64,000 bases of DNA from Oscillospiraceae bacterium (GCA_015068325.1 SVKQ01000021.1:62001-126000), one strand, 5' to 3'; counted from the first letter of the stretch, positions 18,889 to 28,677 are shown. Numbers and translations are program-made. Notes: generated by a model not told the origin, from the sequence alone.

Positions 18889-19437
18889 ATGAGGACACGC
18901 GCACTGATCTATACCGCTCTCTTTGCCGCGCTCACAGCCGTCGGTGCCTTTTTGCGCATTCCTGTGGGGCCGGTGCCCATCACGCTGCAGTTCCTGTTCA
19001 CCGCCATGGCAGGCATCTTGTTGGGGCAGCGCTATGGTGCGCTGAGTCAGCTGGTCTACGTGGCGCTGGGTCTGGTGGGTCTTCCCATCTTCACCCAGGG
19101 CGGCGGGCCGGGATATGTATTCCAGCCCAGCTTCGGCTTTCTGCTGGGGCTGATTCCCTGCGCCTGGGTCATCGGAGCCCTCGCCAGGCGGCGCTCCGAC
19201 GCGCCGTGGCTGGCACTGTCCTGCGCAGCCGGTTTGGCCGTGCTGTATCTGGTGGGCGTGCCCTACATGGCGCTGATTCTGAACGTTTATCTGGACAAGG
19301 GGCTGGACCTGACGGCCGTTCTCAAGATTGGTATGTTGCCCTTCTTGCCCGGCGACGCGCTGAAGATCACGGCGGCCGCGGTCGTCTGCCCTGTCCTGCG
19401 GAGGCGTTTGTGCAATTTTGACGAATTTCGCGCGTGA
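18889..19437 (+). CDS. bioY: Biotin transporter BioY
   Basis: LTAVGAFLRIPVGPVPITLQFLFTAMAGILLG, GLPIFTQGGGPGYVFQPSFGFLLG. Confidence 0.97.
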   Translation: MRTRALIYTALFAALTAVGAFLRIPVGPVPITLQFLFTAMAGILLGQRYGALSQLVYVALGLVGLPIFTQGGGPGYVFQPSFGFLLGLIPCAWVIGALARRRSDAPWLALSCAAGLAVLYLVGVPYMALILNVYLDKGLDLTAVLKIGMLPFLPGDALKITAAAVVCPVLRRRLCNFDEFRA

Positions 19438-19467
19438 AATTTTTCTCCATGTTGGGGAAGAAATGTA

Positions 19468-19626
19468 TTGCTTTTTTTGCCATCGGCCCGTATAATAAGC
19501 AAGAAAATTCGAGGAGGTGAGAGGCATGACGCTGCAGGTGTACTGCAAGAAGAGCGCCGTTCTCTCCGTTTCTTCCTCTGTCAGTGCCATTTCCTTTTGA
19601 CCGGTTTTTCACCGGTCCTTTTTTTT
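19468..19626 (+). promoter_or_regulatory. Promoter + leader peptide + intrinsic terminator (attenuator) ahead of uracil permease
   Basis: TTGCTT-17-TATAAT; leader ORF 19526-19600; GACCGGT-ttttc-ACCGGTC stem followed by T8, stop codon overlaps stem. Confidence 0.75.
19526..19600 (+). CDS. Putative leader peptide MTLQVYCKKSAVLSVSSSVSAISF
   Basis: Strong RBS gaggaggtgagaggc; stop codon at base of terminator hairpin. Confidence 0.65.
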   Translation: MTLQVYCKKSAVLSVSSSVSAISF

Positions 19627-19683
19627 GCCTGTCGTCAGCAATTTTTAATGGATATACAAAACGGAGAAAGAGAGGTCAACCAC

Positions 19684-21018
19684 ATGAAAAAAGATTCCCT
19701 TGGCCAGGAGGCCATCTACGACGCCCGGTCGCTGGGCGTGCCACGCATGCTGGTGCTGGGCCTGCAGCACCTGTGTGCCATGTTCGGCGCCACCGTGGTC
19801 GTTCCCATCATCATCAGCGGCGCCTACGGTCTGCCCATGACCGTACAGACCACACTGCTGATGGCCGGGCTGGGCACGCTGCTGTTCCACGTACTCACGA
19901 AGTTCAAGGTTCCCGCCTTCCTGGGCTCCTCCTTCGCCTATCTGGGCGGCTTCGGCATCATGGGTGGCTTGGATGCCGGCAAATATGCCACCATGAGCGG
20001 CGACGAGAAGCTGGCCTACGCCCTGGGCGGCGTGGTGGTGGCCGGTCTTCTCTACCTGTTGCTGGCCCTGCTGTTTAAGCTCATTGGCGTGAAGAAGGTC
20101 ATGCGCTTCTTCCCGCCCATCGTCACCGGTCCCATTATCATCCTGGTCGGTTTACATCTGGCGGGCTCCGCTGTGGATAACGCCAGCCAGAACTGGGGCA
20201 TCGCTCTGGTCTCTATTCTAATCGTTATCGTTGTCAATATTTGGGGCAAGGGTATGATCAAAATCATCCCCATCCTGCTGGGTGTGGTAGGCGGCTGCGT
20301 CGTAGCGGCCCTCACCGGCAACATGAGCTTTGCGGAGGTTCATGACGCCAGCTTTTTTGGTCTGCAAAAGTTTACAATGGCAAAGTTTGATCTAACCGCC
20401 GTTTTGGTCATGGCGCCCATCGCCATCGCCGCCATGATGGAGCACATCGGCGATGTGTCTGCCATCTCCTCCACCACAGGCCGCAACTTCATCGAGGATC
20501 CCGGCCTACACCGCACCCTGCTGGGCGATGGTCTGGCCACTGCTTTAGCTGGTTTCTTCGGCGGCCCTCCCAATACCACCTATGGTGAGAACACCGGTGT
20601 TTTGGTGCTCTCCAAGGTATATGATCCCCGTGTCGTGCGTCTGGCCGCCTATTTTGCCATTATCCTGAGTTTCTCCCCCAAGTTTGACGCGTTGGTTACC
20701 TCCGTACCCGCCGCAGTAATCGGCGGTGTCAGCTTCATCCTCTATGGTATGATTGCTGCTGTGGGTGTCCGCAATGTTGTGGAGAATCAGGTCGATTTGA
20801 CTAAGTCCCGCAATTTGATCATTGCGGCCGTGATTTTCGTCAGCGGTCTGGGTATCAACGGTATCACTTTCACCTTGGGCGGTGCTGACGTCACCATCAC
20901 TGGTATGGCAATTGCCGCTTTGGCCGGTGTGTTGCTCAACGCCATCCTTCCCGGTAAAGACTATGAGTTTGGCACAAGTGTCAAGGGCGACAAGTCCGCC
21001 GACATGGGCTCCTATTGA
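19684..21018 (+). CDS. Uracil-xanthine permease family (NCS2)
   Basis: LGLQHLCAMFGATVVVPIIIS, GGPPNTTYGENTGVL NCS2 signature motifs. Confidence 0.95.
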   Translation: MKKDSLGQEAIYDARSLGVPRMLVLGLQHLCAMFGATVVVPIIISGAYGLPMTVQTTLLMAGLGTLLFHVLTKFKVPAFLGSSFAYLGGFGIMGGLDAGKYATMSGDEKLAYALGGVVVAGLLYLLLALLFKLIGVKKVMRFFPPIVTGPIIILVGLHLAGSAVDNASQNWGIALVSILIVIVVNIWGKGMIKIIPILLGVVGGCVVAALTGNMSFAEVHDASFFGLQKFTMAKFDLTAVLVMAPIAIAAMMEHIGDVSAISSTTGRNFIEDPGLHRTLLGDGLATALAGFFGGPPNTTYGENTGVLVLSKVYDPRVVRLAAYFAIILSFSPKFDALVTSVPAAVIGGVSFILYGMIAAVGVRNVVENQVDLTKSRNLIIAAVIFVSGLGINGITFTLGGADVTITGMAIAALAGVLLNAILPGKDYEFGTSVKGDKSADMGSY

Positions 21019-21069
21019 TCCAGCGCGGACAGACAGGAATAACCTAAACACAAAAAAGCACGACCCCGA

Positions 21070-21110
21070 GGGAGGCACTTCGTAAGGAAGTGCTTCCTTC
21101 CCTTTTGAAA
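21070..21110. repeat. Dispersed hairpin repeat, copy 1
   Basis: GGGAGGCACTTCGTAAGGAAG identical 21-mer to copy at 29241; forms GCACTTC-gtaag-GAAGTGC. Confidence 0.6.
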
Positions 21111-21189
21111 GTTAGTTAATTGACCACGCGGGTCCGCCATGGTACAATGATTAAAACAAATCGGGATTTGCGGAGGTGAAGGCAGGAAC

Positions 21190-21714
21190 ATGATTATTTT
21201 GTTAACCGGAGCATCTCACACCGGAAAGACTCTTCTGGCACAGCGGATGCTCGAAAAGTACAAATATCCATATCTCTCCATTGACCATCTGAAGATGGGG
21301 CTGATCCGCAGCGGCAACACAGAACTTGGGCCGGAAGACGACGATGCTCTCACAGAGTATCTGTGGCCCATTGTCCGCGAGATAATCAAGACCGCAGTCG
21401 AAAACAGACAGGATCTGATCGTAGAGGGCTGCTACGTTCCCGCAGATTGGAGAAATGACTTTGATGCGCATTATTATCTGCCGTCTATTCGATTCATTTG
21501 CCTTGCCATGACCGAAGAATACATTGACAGTCATTATCATGAGATCATCGGGCATGAGTCGGATATAGAATCCAGATTGATGGAAGCCGATTGTACCCCC
21601 GATGACCTGAAGGAATGCAACAGATGGTACATCGACACGTTCGGAAGTGCCGGCGAGAATGTCATTCTTATAGAGGATGATTACAACAAGGCATTGACAG
21701 AACTTATAGAATGA
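21190..21714 (+). CDS. P-loop AAA/adenylate-kinase-like ATPase
   Basis: GASHTGKTLLAQRML Walker A; DLIVEGCYVP. Confidence 0.75.
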   Translation: MIILLTGASHTGKTLLAQRMLEKYKYPYLSIDHLKMGLIRSGNTELGPEDDDALTEYLWPIVREIIKTAVENRQDLIVEGCYVPADWRNDFDAHYYLPSIRFICLAMTEEYIDSHYHEIIGHESDIESRLMEADCTPDDLKECNRWYIDTFGSAGENVILIEDDYNKALTELIE

Positions 21715-21799
21715 TAAATTCCGGTTTGCCGAATAGATCTTCTATTGTCCACAGTTATAACGAGCATCGGATTTTGCCCCACAAAATCCAAGAGACAAA

Positions 21800-21832
21800 A
21801 CCGGCGTGACCGCAGCGGTCACGCCGGTTTCA
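21800..21832. terminator. Terminator
   Basis: AAACCGGCGTGACCG-ca-GCGGTCACGCCGGTTT. Confidence 0.8.
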
Positions 21833-21914
21833 TATCCTTTTGAGCCGGTGATTGCCGCCTCAAAACAGCTTCTTTACGGAGTCCGCCCCGAGGGAGCCGT
21901 GCCTTTTTGTGTTT

Positions 21915-23426
21915 TTACTCAACCTCTTCTGCCGACGCTTCCCGCTCTGCGCGGCCGTACATGACGGTCATCCCGCGGATCTCCGCCGCCAGCTCCGCCG
22001 TGGCTTCGCCGGGCAGCATACGCCAGGTCCAGTTGCCGCTGCGGGTGCCGGGCGTGTTCATGCGGTGGCCGCGGCCCAGCGCCAGGTAGTCCTGCATCTG
22101 TGCCACGAACAGCTCCGCCACGCTGCTCATGCCGCCGCGGATCACGCCGCGGCAGAAGCCCTCCTGCTCATTGAGACCCAGATATCGGGCCGCATAGGCG
22201 ATATCCTCCGGTGCCGCCTCCTCCCGCCACAGAGCCAGGGGGCTGTTGTCGTGAGTACCGGTGTAGCAGATACAATAGGGCGTATATGTGTGGGGCAGGT
22301 AGCTGCTGGAATCGCGGGAGTCGAAGGCGAATTCCAGCACCTTCATACCGGGCCAGCCGGAGTCGGCCAGCAGCTTCGCTACACCGGGGGTGGGATATCC
22401 CAGATCCTCGGCAATGAACCGCAGCTGGGGGAACCAGCCGTTCAGCACGTCCACCAGATCCATACCGGGCCCCTGTACCCATCGCCCGGCGCGGGCGGTG
22501 GTTTCACCATAGGGCACGGCCCAATAGCTGTCAAAGCCCCGGAAATGGTCGATGCGCAGCACATCGTAGAGCCTGCCGGCAGCGTCGATCCGGCGGATCC
22601 ACCAGCCGTAGCCGTCATCCTTCATCCGCTCCCAGTCATAGAGGGGATTGCCCCAGAGCTGCCCATCGGCGCTGAAGTAATCCGGCGGCACACCGGCGAC
22701 CTCCCGGGGCATACCGTCCTCATCCAGTTGGAAAAACTGCGGCTCTGCCCACACGTCGGCGCTGTCCATGGCTACATAGATGGGCAGGTCGCCGATGATC
22801 CGGATGCCCAGGCTGTGGACATAGTCCCGCAGGGCATTCCACTGCCGGAAGAACAGAAACTGGATATAGACGAATAGCTCCACATCCTCCCGCAGCAGCG
22901 CGCGGTACCGCTCCAGCGCATCGCCGCGGCGCAGGCGTAGTGCCTCGTCCTCCCACTCGGTCCAGGGGCGCATGCCGAAGCGACGCTTGCAGGCCATGAA
23001 CAGAGCATAGTCCGGCAGCCAGCGGCTGTTTTCAGCGGCAAAGGCCGCCACAGCCTCCCGGTCGCGCTCCCAGCCCCGCTCCCTGGCCCGGGCCAGCACG
23101 TCGAACCGGCCTTCGTAGATCCTGCCGTAGTCCACATGGCGGGCCTCGCCGCCCCAATCGACAGCGTCGATCTCCTGCTCCGTCAGGAGTCCGTCCTCGA
23201 CCAGCAGATCCAGGTCGATGAAGTACGGGTTGCCGGCATGGGTGGAAAAACTTTGGTACGGCGAGTCGCCGTAGCTGGTGGGTCCCAGGGGGAGCACCTG
23301 CCAGTACCGCTGACCGGCGGCGTGGAGAAAGTCGGCAAAGTCGTAGGCCGCCCTGCCGAAGGTGCCGATCCCGTGGGGGGACGGCAGCGAGGTAACAGGC
23401 ATCAGAATGCCGCTGCTTCTTGTCAT
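21915..23426 (-). CDS. malQ: 4-alpha-glucanotransferase
   Basis: RSSGILMPVTSLPSPHGIGTFG, YWQVLPLGPTSYGDSPYQSFS, RIDHFRGFDSYW, TGTHDN. Confidence 0.97.
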   Translation of the reverse strand: MTRSSGILMPVTSLPSPHGIGTFGRAAYDFADFLHAAGQRYWQVLPLGPTSYGDSPYQSFSTHAGNPYFIDLDLLVEDGLLTEQEIDAVDWGGEARHVDYGRIYEGRFDVLARARERGWERDREAVAAFAAENSRWLPDYALFMACKRRFGMRPWTEWEDEALRLRRGDALERYRALLREDVELFVYIQFLFFRQWNALRDYVHSLGIRIIGDLPIYVAMDSADVWAEPQFFQLDEDGMPREVAGVPPDYFSADGQLWGNPLYDWERMKDDGYGWWIRRIDAAGRLYDVLRIDHFRGFDSYWAVPYGETTARAGRWVQGPGMDLVDVLNGWFPQLRFIAEDLGYPTPGVAKLLADSGWPGMKVLEFAFDSRDSSSYLPHTYTPYCICYTGTHDNSPLALWREEAAPEDIAYAARYLGLNEQEGFCRGVIRGGMSSVAELFVAQMQDYLALGRGHRMNTPGTRSGNWTWRMLPGEATAELAAEIRGMTVMYGRAEREASAEEVE

Positions 23427-23540
23427 AATCTCTCTTCTCTCAAACAGACGATTTGCCCCCGGAACACCCGGGGAAAGAAGCCTGTCCGCCAGCAGGGACT
23501 GACGGACAGGAGGATATGCGTTTGCTGCCGGACGGGGGGA

Positions 23541-24398
23541 TCAGCCCTTGACCGCGCCGGCGGCCACACCCTTGATGATGTGCTTCTGGCACAGCAGATA
23601 AAAGATGATCACGGGAATGATGCTCAGCAGGATCAGCGCCATGGTGGCGCCCAGATCCACGGTGCCGTAGCTGCCCTTCAGGTACTGGATGTGGATGGGG
23701 ATGGTGCGGTACTCGTTGATGTCCAGCACCAGGTAGGGGAGCAGATAATCGTTCCACACCCACATGATCTCCAGGATGCCCACGGAGATTAGGGTGGGTT
23801 TGAGCATGGGCAGCACCACAGAGAAGAAGGTACGCATGGGGCCGCAGCCGTCCACCGCCGCCGCCTCCTCGATCTCCAGGGGGATGCTCTTGACAAAGCC
23901 CACGAACATGAAGATTGCCAGGCCGGCGCCGAAGCCCAGATAGACGATGGGGATCGTCCAGGGGGTGTTTAGGTGCAGAGTATCCGCCGTCTTGGACAGG
24001 GTGAACATGACCATCTGGAAAGGCACCACCATGGAGAATACGCACAGGTAATAGATGATGCGGCAGACGCGGGAGTTGACCCGGGCGATGTACCATGCCG
24101 CCATGGAGGTGAACAGCAGGATCAGGAATGTGGACAGCACCGTGATGAGGATACTGTAGAGCACGGACTTGACGAAGGGATAGTTTCCGAAGGTCATACC
24201 CTTGAGGAAGTTGGCGAAGCCGGCCCACATCTCTCCGGTGGGGATGGCAAAGGTATCCGTCTTGACGAAGGTATTCACCTTGAAGGAGTTGATGACCACC
24301 GCCAGGACGGGCAGCACATAGATGATACAGATGGCCGCCAGCACCACGGAGAGAACGGTCTTTCTGCGGCGCTCGGCCGACAGGGTATTCTGTTTCAT
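23541..24398 (-). CDS. Carbohydrate ABC transporter permease (MalG-type)
   Basis: EAAAVDGCGPMRTFFSVVLPMLKP EAA motif. Confidence 0.93.
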   Translation of the reverse strand: MKQNTLSAERRRKTVLSVVLAAICIIYVLPVLAVVINSFKVNTFVKTDTFAIPTGEMWAGFANFLKGMTFGNYPFVKSVLYSILITVLSTFLILLFTSMAAWYIARVNSRVCRIIYYLCVFSMVVPFQMVMFTLSKTADTLHLNTPWTIPIVYLGFGAGLAIFMFVGFVKSIPLEIEEAAAVDGCGPMRTFFSVVLPMLKPTLISVGILEIMWVWNDYLLPYLVLDINEYRTIPIHIQYLKGSYGTVDLGATMALILLSIIPVIIFYLLCQKHIIKGVAAGAVKG

Positions 24399-25312
24399 TA
24401 CTGCTGCACCTCCTTCTTACGGGTGTAGCTGAGCTGGAGCAGACCCAGCCCCGCCACCAGGATAAAGAACAGCACGGCCTTCGCCTGGGCCACGCCGGGG
24501 GATTTTGCACCGGAGCCGTAGAATGTATTGAAGATGTTCAGTGCCAGCATCTCCGTGGTTTTGATGGCAGAGCCGTCCGGCTGGATGAGGAAGGGCTGAC
24601 CGGCAGTCAGCGCCAGGTTCTGGTCGAACAGCTTGAAGCCGTTGGTCAGACCCAGGAATGTGCAGATGGTGATAGAGGGCATCACGTTGGGGATGGTGAC
24701 CCTCCAGAGCGTCTGCCAACGGGAGGCGCCGTCGATCTTGGCCGCCTCCAGCATGTCCTCCGGCACAGCCTGCAGTCCGGCGATGTAGATGATCATCATA
24801 TAGCCGATCTGCTGCCAGGCTACCAGGATGATAAGCCCCCAGAAGCCGTACTTTGTCTCCATCAGGACGGAGGTGCCGTAGCGGGAGAGGATGCCGTCGA
24901 AGATCATGGACCAGATATAGCCCAGGACGATGCCGCCGATCAGGTTCGGCATGAAGAACACGGTGCGGAACAGATTGCTGCCCTTGATGCCCTGGGTCAG
25001 CGCATAGGCCACCGCAAAGGCCAGCACATTGATGAGCACCAGTGACACGAGGGCAAACAGCGCCGTGTACCAGAAGGCGTGGCGGAAGCTGCCATCCTGC
25101 AACGCCTTGAGGTAGTTGCCAAAGCCGATGAATTCGGCGTCGCGGATCAGGCGGAACTGGCAGAAGGACAAATAGATGCCCTGAATGAACGGCCATACGA
25201 AGCCGATGACAAACGCCGCGACCACCGGTCCCACAAAGATCGGCGACCACAGACGCTTCGCGCGGGTCAGTGAGTTGCTGGTGCCTGGTCTCTTCTTTCT
25301 CAACGCGATCAT
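24398..25312 (-). CDS. Sugar ABC transporter permease (MalF-type)
   Basis: EAAKIDGASRWQTLWRVTIPNVMP EAA motif. Confidence 0.93.
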   Translation of the reverse strand: MIALRKKRPGTSNSLTRAKRLWSPIFVGPVVAAFVIGFVWPFIQGIYLSFCQFRLIRDAEFIGFGNYLKALQDGSFRHAFWYTALFALVSLVLINVLAFAVAYALTQGIKGSNLFRTVFFMPNLIGGIVLGYIWSMIFDGILSRYGTSVLMETKYGFWGLIILVAWQQIGYMMIIYIAGLQAVPEDMLEAAKIDGASRWQTLWRVTIPNVMPSITICTFLGLTNGFKLFDQNLALTAGQPFLIQPDGSAIKTTEMLALNIFNTFYGSGAKSPGVAQAKAVLFFILVAGLGLLQLSYTRKKEVQQ

Positions 25313-25340
25313 CTCCCCTGAAAACACTTTATCGGATTGC

Positions 25341-25405
25341 CATTCCTCCGGCCTCATGCAGCCGGAGGAATGATAGGTCGCGGGGCAGGCGAAAGCCCGC
25401 CCCGC
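25341..25405 (-). promoter_or_regulatory. Two consecutive intercistronic stem-loops
   Basis: CATTCCTCCGGC-N8-GCCGGAGGAATG and GCGGGGCaGGC-gaaa-GCCcGCCCCGC between SBP and permease genes. Confidence 0.7.
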
Positions 25406-25440
25406 GTCTTCCATTATGTGCGGATCGTGTCAACAGCCAA

Positions 25441-26781
25441 TCAGTGGGTGTTGGCATAGGCAGCAGCCCAGCCCTCCACGATGGCAGTGCGGACAGTCTC
25501 CCAGTTGGCGTCGCTCTGGTCGGCGCAGTAGGCGTTCAGAGCAGCGACGATGCCGGCGCGATAGTTGTCCACATCGGGCTGATAGTTGGTGGCCCAGTCG
25601 AAGACGTAGCAGCCCTCATCGGTGTAGCGGGCGGCGTCGTTCAGGAAGCCGTTGGTGGACTCCACAGCGGACTTATAGGGCATGATGCCCAGCTGCTCCA
25701 CCAGCAGGGCGCTGGCCTCGGGATCGGTGACCATCCAGACCATGAAGTCGATGGTGGCCTTCTGATCCGCCTCGGAGACCTTGGCGTTGACAGCCCAGTT
25801 GTTCTCGGTACCGCAGTTCAGGCCGGCTTTCTCCTCGCCCTCCACGCCGCAGTAGTAGGGGATCATGGTCGCGTTGGGCACGTCGCCGGAAACAGCGGCA
25901 TACTCCCAGGAACCGTTGACGAAGAAGGCAGCCTTGCCGCTCTTGAACTCAGCCTCGGCATCGTGGCCACCGGTGGCCAGGGTGTTGGGCTCCACGGTGC
26001 TGTTGTTGATGCACAGGTCGAACAGGTTCTTGAAGTTGGGCACGAACTCGCCGGTGATGGAGGCGGGCTGCTCGGTCCAGATGGTGCCGGCGGCGCGCTC
26101 TTCATACACGTAGTCCAGGTTGATCATGTGGCCGGTGAAGCGCCAGCTGGAGCTGCCGTCCATGTCGGAGGCGGAGAAGGCGTCGAATCCTAGCTCGTCA
26201 GCGCGGGCGTGGATGTCCTCGGCGACGGTCTTCAGGCCCTCGAAGTTCTTGATCTCATCCATAGAATGGCCGGCCTTCTCGATCAGGTCGGGATTGACGA
26301 TGATGCCATAGCACTCATAGCAGTAGCCGATGGCATCCAGCTTTTTGGCGTCGTTGACGTTATAGAGGTTGTAGGCGTCGGTGTTCAGTTCGTTGGCGAT
26401 GGCGGTGCCGGTCAGATCCAGCGCGTAGTCGCCCCACTCGTCATCCATGCTGGGGTTGGTGATGACGAACATGGTGGGAGGCGCGGACTTGTCCATCTCG
26501 GCGGTCAGGGTCTGGCCATAGGTGCCGGAGGCAGCAGTAACGACCTTGACGGACACGCCGGTCTTATCCGTGTACATTTTTGCCAGCTTCTGAGCGGTGT
26601 CGTCCAGCTCGGGCTTGAAGTTCAGCCAGTAGACGGAACCGGTCTCGGTGGTCTCGTTGGTGGTATTGGTGTCGGTGTTGGCGTCGTTGCCGCCCTCATT
26701 GGACTGGTTGCTGTTACCGCCGCAGGCGACCAGAGCCAGAGCCATGATGAGGGCCAGCATCAGTGCAAGAAACTTCTTCAT
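25441..26781 (-). CDS. Extracellular sugar-binding lipoprotein (ABC transporter)
   Basis: MKKFLALMLALIMALALVACGG lipobox; solute-binding protein family 1 features. Confidence 0.93.
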   Translation of the reverse strand: MKKFLALMLALIMALALVACGGNSNQSNEGGNDANTDTNTTNETTETGSVYWLNFKPELDDTAQKLAKMYTDKTGVSVKVVTAASGTYGQTLTAEMDKSAPPTMFVITNPSMDDEWGDYALDLTGTAIANELNTDAYNLYNVNDAKKLDAIGYCYECYGIIVNPDLIEKAGHSMDEIKNFEGLKTVAEDIHARADELGFDAFSASDMDGSSSWRFTGHMINLDYVYEERAAGTIWTEQPASITGEFVPNFKNLFDLCINNSTVEPNTLATGGHDAEAEFKSGKAAFFVNGSWEYAAVSGDVPNATMIPYYCGVEGEEKAGLNCGTENNWAVNAKVSEADQKATIDFMVWMVTDPEASALLVEQLGIMPYKSAVESTNGFLNDAARYTDEGCYVFDWATNYQPDVDNYRAGIVAALNAYCADQSDANWETVRTAIVEGWAAAYANTH

Positions 26782-26840
26782 CTTTCAGATCTCCTCAATC
26801 TTAGTTTTATTTTCGCACCCGATGGGTGGGAAAACCGTTG

Positions 26841-27851
26841 TTACAGCGCGCGGACCGAGCAGCCCTGCCGCAGTGTGGTGGACAGGATCACTTGCCGGTT
26901 CTCGCCGCGCCCCTGCACCAAATCCAGCAGGATCGCAGCGCTCCGGCGGCCCATCTCCTCCGTTGGCTGGCAGAGCGTGGTCAGCCGCGGCGTGATATAG
27001 TCGGATACCTCCAGCCCGTCGATGGCCACCACGGAGCAGTTCTCCGGCACGCGCCGGCCCTGCTCATCCAGCGCCCGCATCGCACCCATGGCCATGACGT
27101 CGGAGATGGCGAACACCGCTGAGAAGTCCGTTCCGGCCGCCAGTGCCCGCTTCATAGCACGATAGGCGCCCCGAATATCAAAGCTGTCGGCGCACAACAC
27201 CAGCGACTCATCCACGGCGATACCGTTGTCGGCCAAGGTCTTTGTATAACCCCGATAGCGCAGCTGACTGATGGAGCGGTCATCCGTACGGGACAGCAGC
27301 GCCGCAATGCGCCGGTGGCCGCTGTCGATCAGCAGCTGTACCGCCTGACAGGCGGTCTTCTCGTCGTCGATGGAGACAGAGGAATATTCCTCCGCCCGCA
27401 GCGTGCCGTACCGGTTGGAGTAGGCGCAGCAGACAAAGGGGATGTTCAGCAGCGCCAGATCCCGGGGCGCGTAGTCGAACCGCCCGCCCAGGAAGATCAG
27501 GCCACGCAGCCGCTTCTCCCGCTCCATGACGGCGCCGCTCTTGACCTCATCGTCGCTTTCTCCAATCTGCTGCATCACCAGGGTGAAGCCGGCGGCGGTG
27601 ATCTCCTGTTCGATGGCGCGGATGATGTCCGTGTAGAAAGGGTTTCCGACGCCCCGTACCACCAGACCGATGCTGTCCGACTTGGTGCGCACCAGGTCGC
27701 GGGCAGAGTTGTTGGGGATATAGTTGGTGCGCTCAATAAAGTCCAGCACCCGCCGGCGATTCTCATCGCTGACATCCGGCCGGTCGTTGAGTACCCGCGA
27801 GACGGTGCTGACACTGACGCCGCAGGCTTTCGCGATGTCCTTGATCGTCAT
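26841..27851 (-). CDS. LacI family transcriptional regulator
   Basis: MTIKDIAKACGVSVSTVSRVLNDRPDVSDENRRRV. Confidence 0.96.
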   Translation of the reverse strand: MTIKDIAKACGVSVSTVSRVLNDRPDVSDENRRRVLDFIERTNYIPNNSARDLVRTKSDSIGLVVRGVGNPFYTDIIRAIEQEITAAGFTLVMQQIGESDDEVKSGAVMEREKRLRGLIFLGGRFDYAPRDLALLNIPFVCCAYSNRYGTLRAEEYSSVSIDDEKTACQAVQLLIDSGHRRIAALLSRTDDRSISQLRYRGYTKTLADNGIAVDESLVLCADSFDIRGAYRAMKRALAAGTDFSAVFAISDVMAMGAMRALDEQGRRVPENCSVVAIDGLEVSDYITPRLTTLCQPTEEMGRRSAAILLDLVQGRGENRQVILSTTLRQGCSVRAL

Positions 27852-27872
27852 GTCAGTTCCTCGCTCTCCCGC

Positions 27873-27901
27873 TTTCCGGAAACCTTTCCGGTAACGTTTC
27901 C
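27873..27901 (-). promoter_or_regulatory. Candidate LacI-family operator(s)
   Basis: TTTCCGGAAA palindrome and GGTAACGTTTCC, directly upstream of lacI-type gene. Confidence 0.5.
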
Positions 27902-28063
27902 AGTCCTGTTGATAAACATCGTATCAACTTTCAACGCGGCTGTCAACGGCTTTTGGAAACTTTGGCACTTTCTCCATGTATTTTGCACTTTTTCCGTTGT
28001 TTTGCCCAACGAAAAACGGCATACCGGCCGCCTTCTCGCATATCCTTCACCGCTTTAGTGCGT

Positions 28064-28546
28064 TCAATGCTCCGCAGGGGGCAGTTCCCGGCCGTTGAGG
28101 ACAGCCTGGCGCAGGTTCTCCCCCTCATAGCGTAGCTTCAGAGAGAAAAAGGGCTCTCCCTGCTCCAGCAGGCGCAGAAAGATGCGGTCGCCGGCCCATT
28201 GAGGTAGCGACCACAACCGGTCCCTGTCGATCCACTCCAGCACGCCCTCGTCGCACTGACGCAGCGCACCGGCGAAGCCGGCTGCGGTGAACAGATGCAT
28301 GTATTCCGTCTCCCACTGGTCGCTGACAAAGGTGACAAGGCCCCGGTAGCGGTAGTCGGTCAGCGTCAGGCCCGTCTCCTCCAGAGTCTCCCGCAGGACG
28401 CATTCCTCCGGGCTCTCTCCGTCCTCGAATTTGCCTCCGATGCCGATCCACTTGTCGTGGTTGGCGTCATGCTCCTTTTTCACCCGGTGCAGCATCAGAT
28501 ACTGCCCCCGCTCGTTTTGAATGTAGCAGAGCGTAGATTGAATCAT
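28064..28546 (-). CDS. NUDIX hydrolase (8-oxo-dGTP diphosphatase-like)
   Basis: GKFEDGESPEECVLRETLEETGL Nudix box. Confidence 0.93.
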   Translation of the reverse strand: MIQSTLCYIQNERGQYLMLHRVKKEHDANHDKWIGIGGKFEDGESPEECVLRETLEETGLTLTDYRYRGLVTFVSDQWETEYMHLFTAAGFAGALRQCDEGVLEWIDRDRLWSLPQWAGDRIFLRLLEQGEPFFSLKLRYEGENLRQAVLNGRELPPAEH

Positions 28547-28677
28547 ATGCTCCCCCCTCTCCACTTCATTATAACGCCCGCGGCGCCGCAGCGTAAAGGT
28601 GTTTTTCATGTCTTCCTTTGCCTTTCATGGCGCTTTGTGGTACGATATATCCACACAGCAAGGAAGGAGCTGATCCC

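Noticed and set aside
21190-21714. Antibiotic resistance (chloramphenicol phosphotransferase) call
   Set aside because: Only the P-loop kinase fold is supported; no diagnostic substrate-binding residues could be confirmed.
21852-22877. 341-aa plus-strand ORF
   Set aside because: Antisense to malQ.
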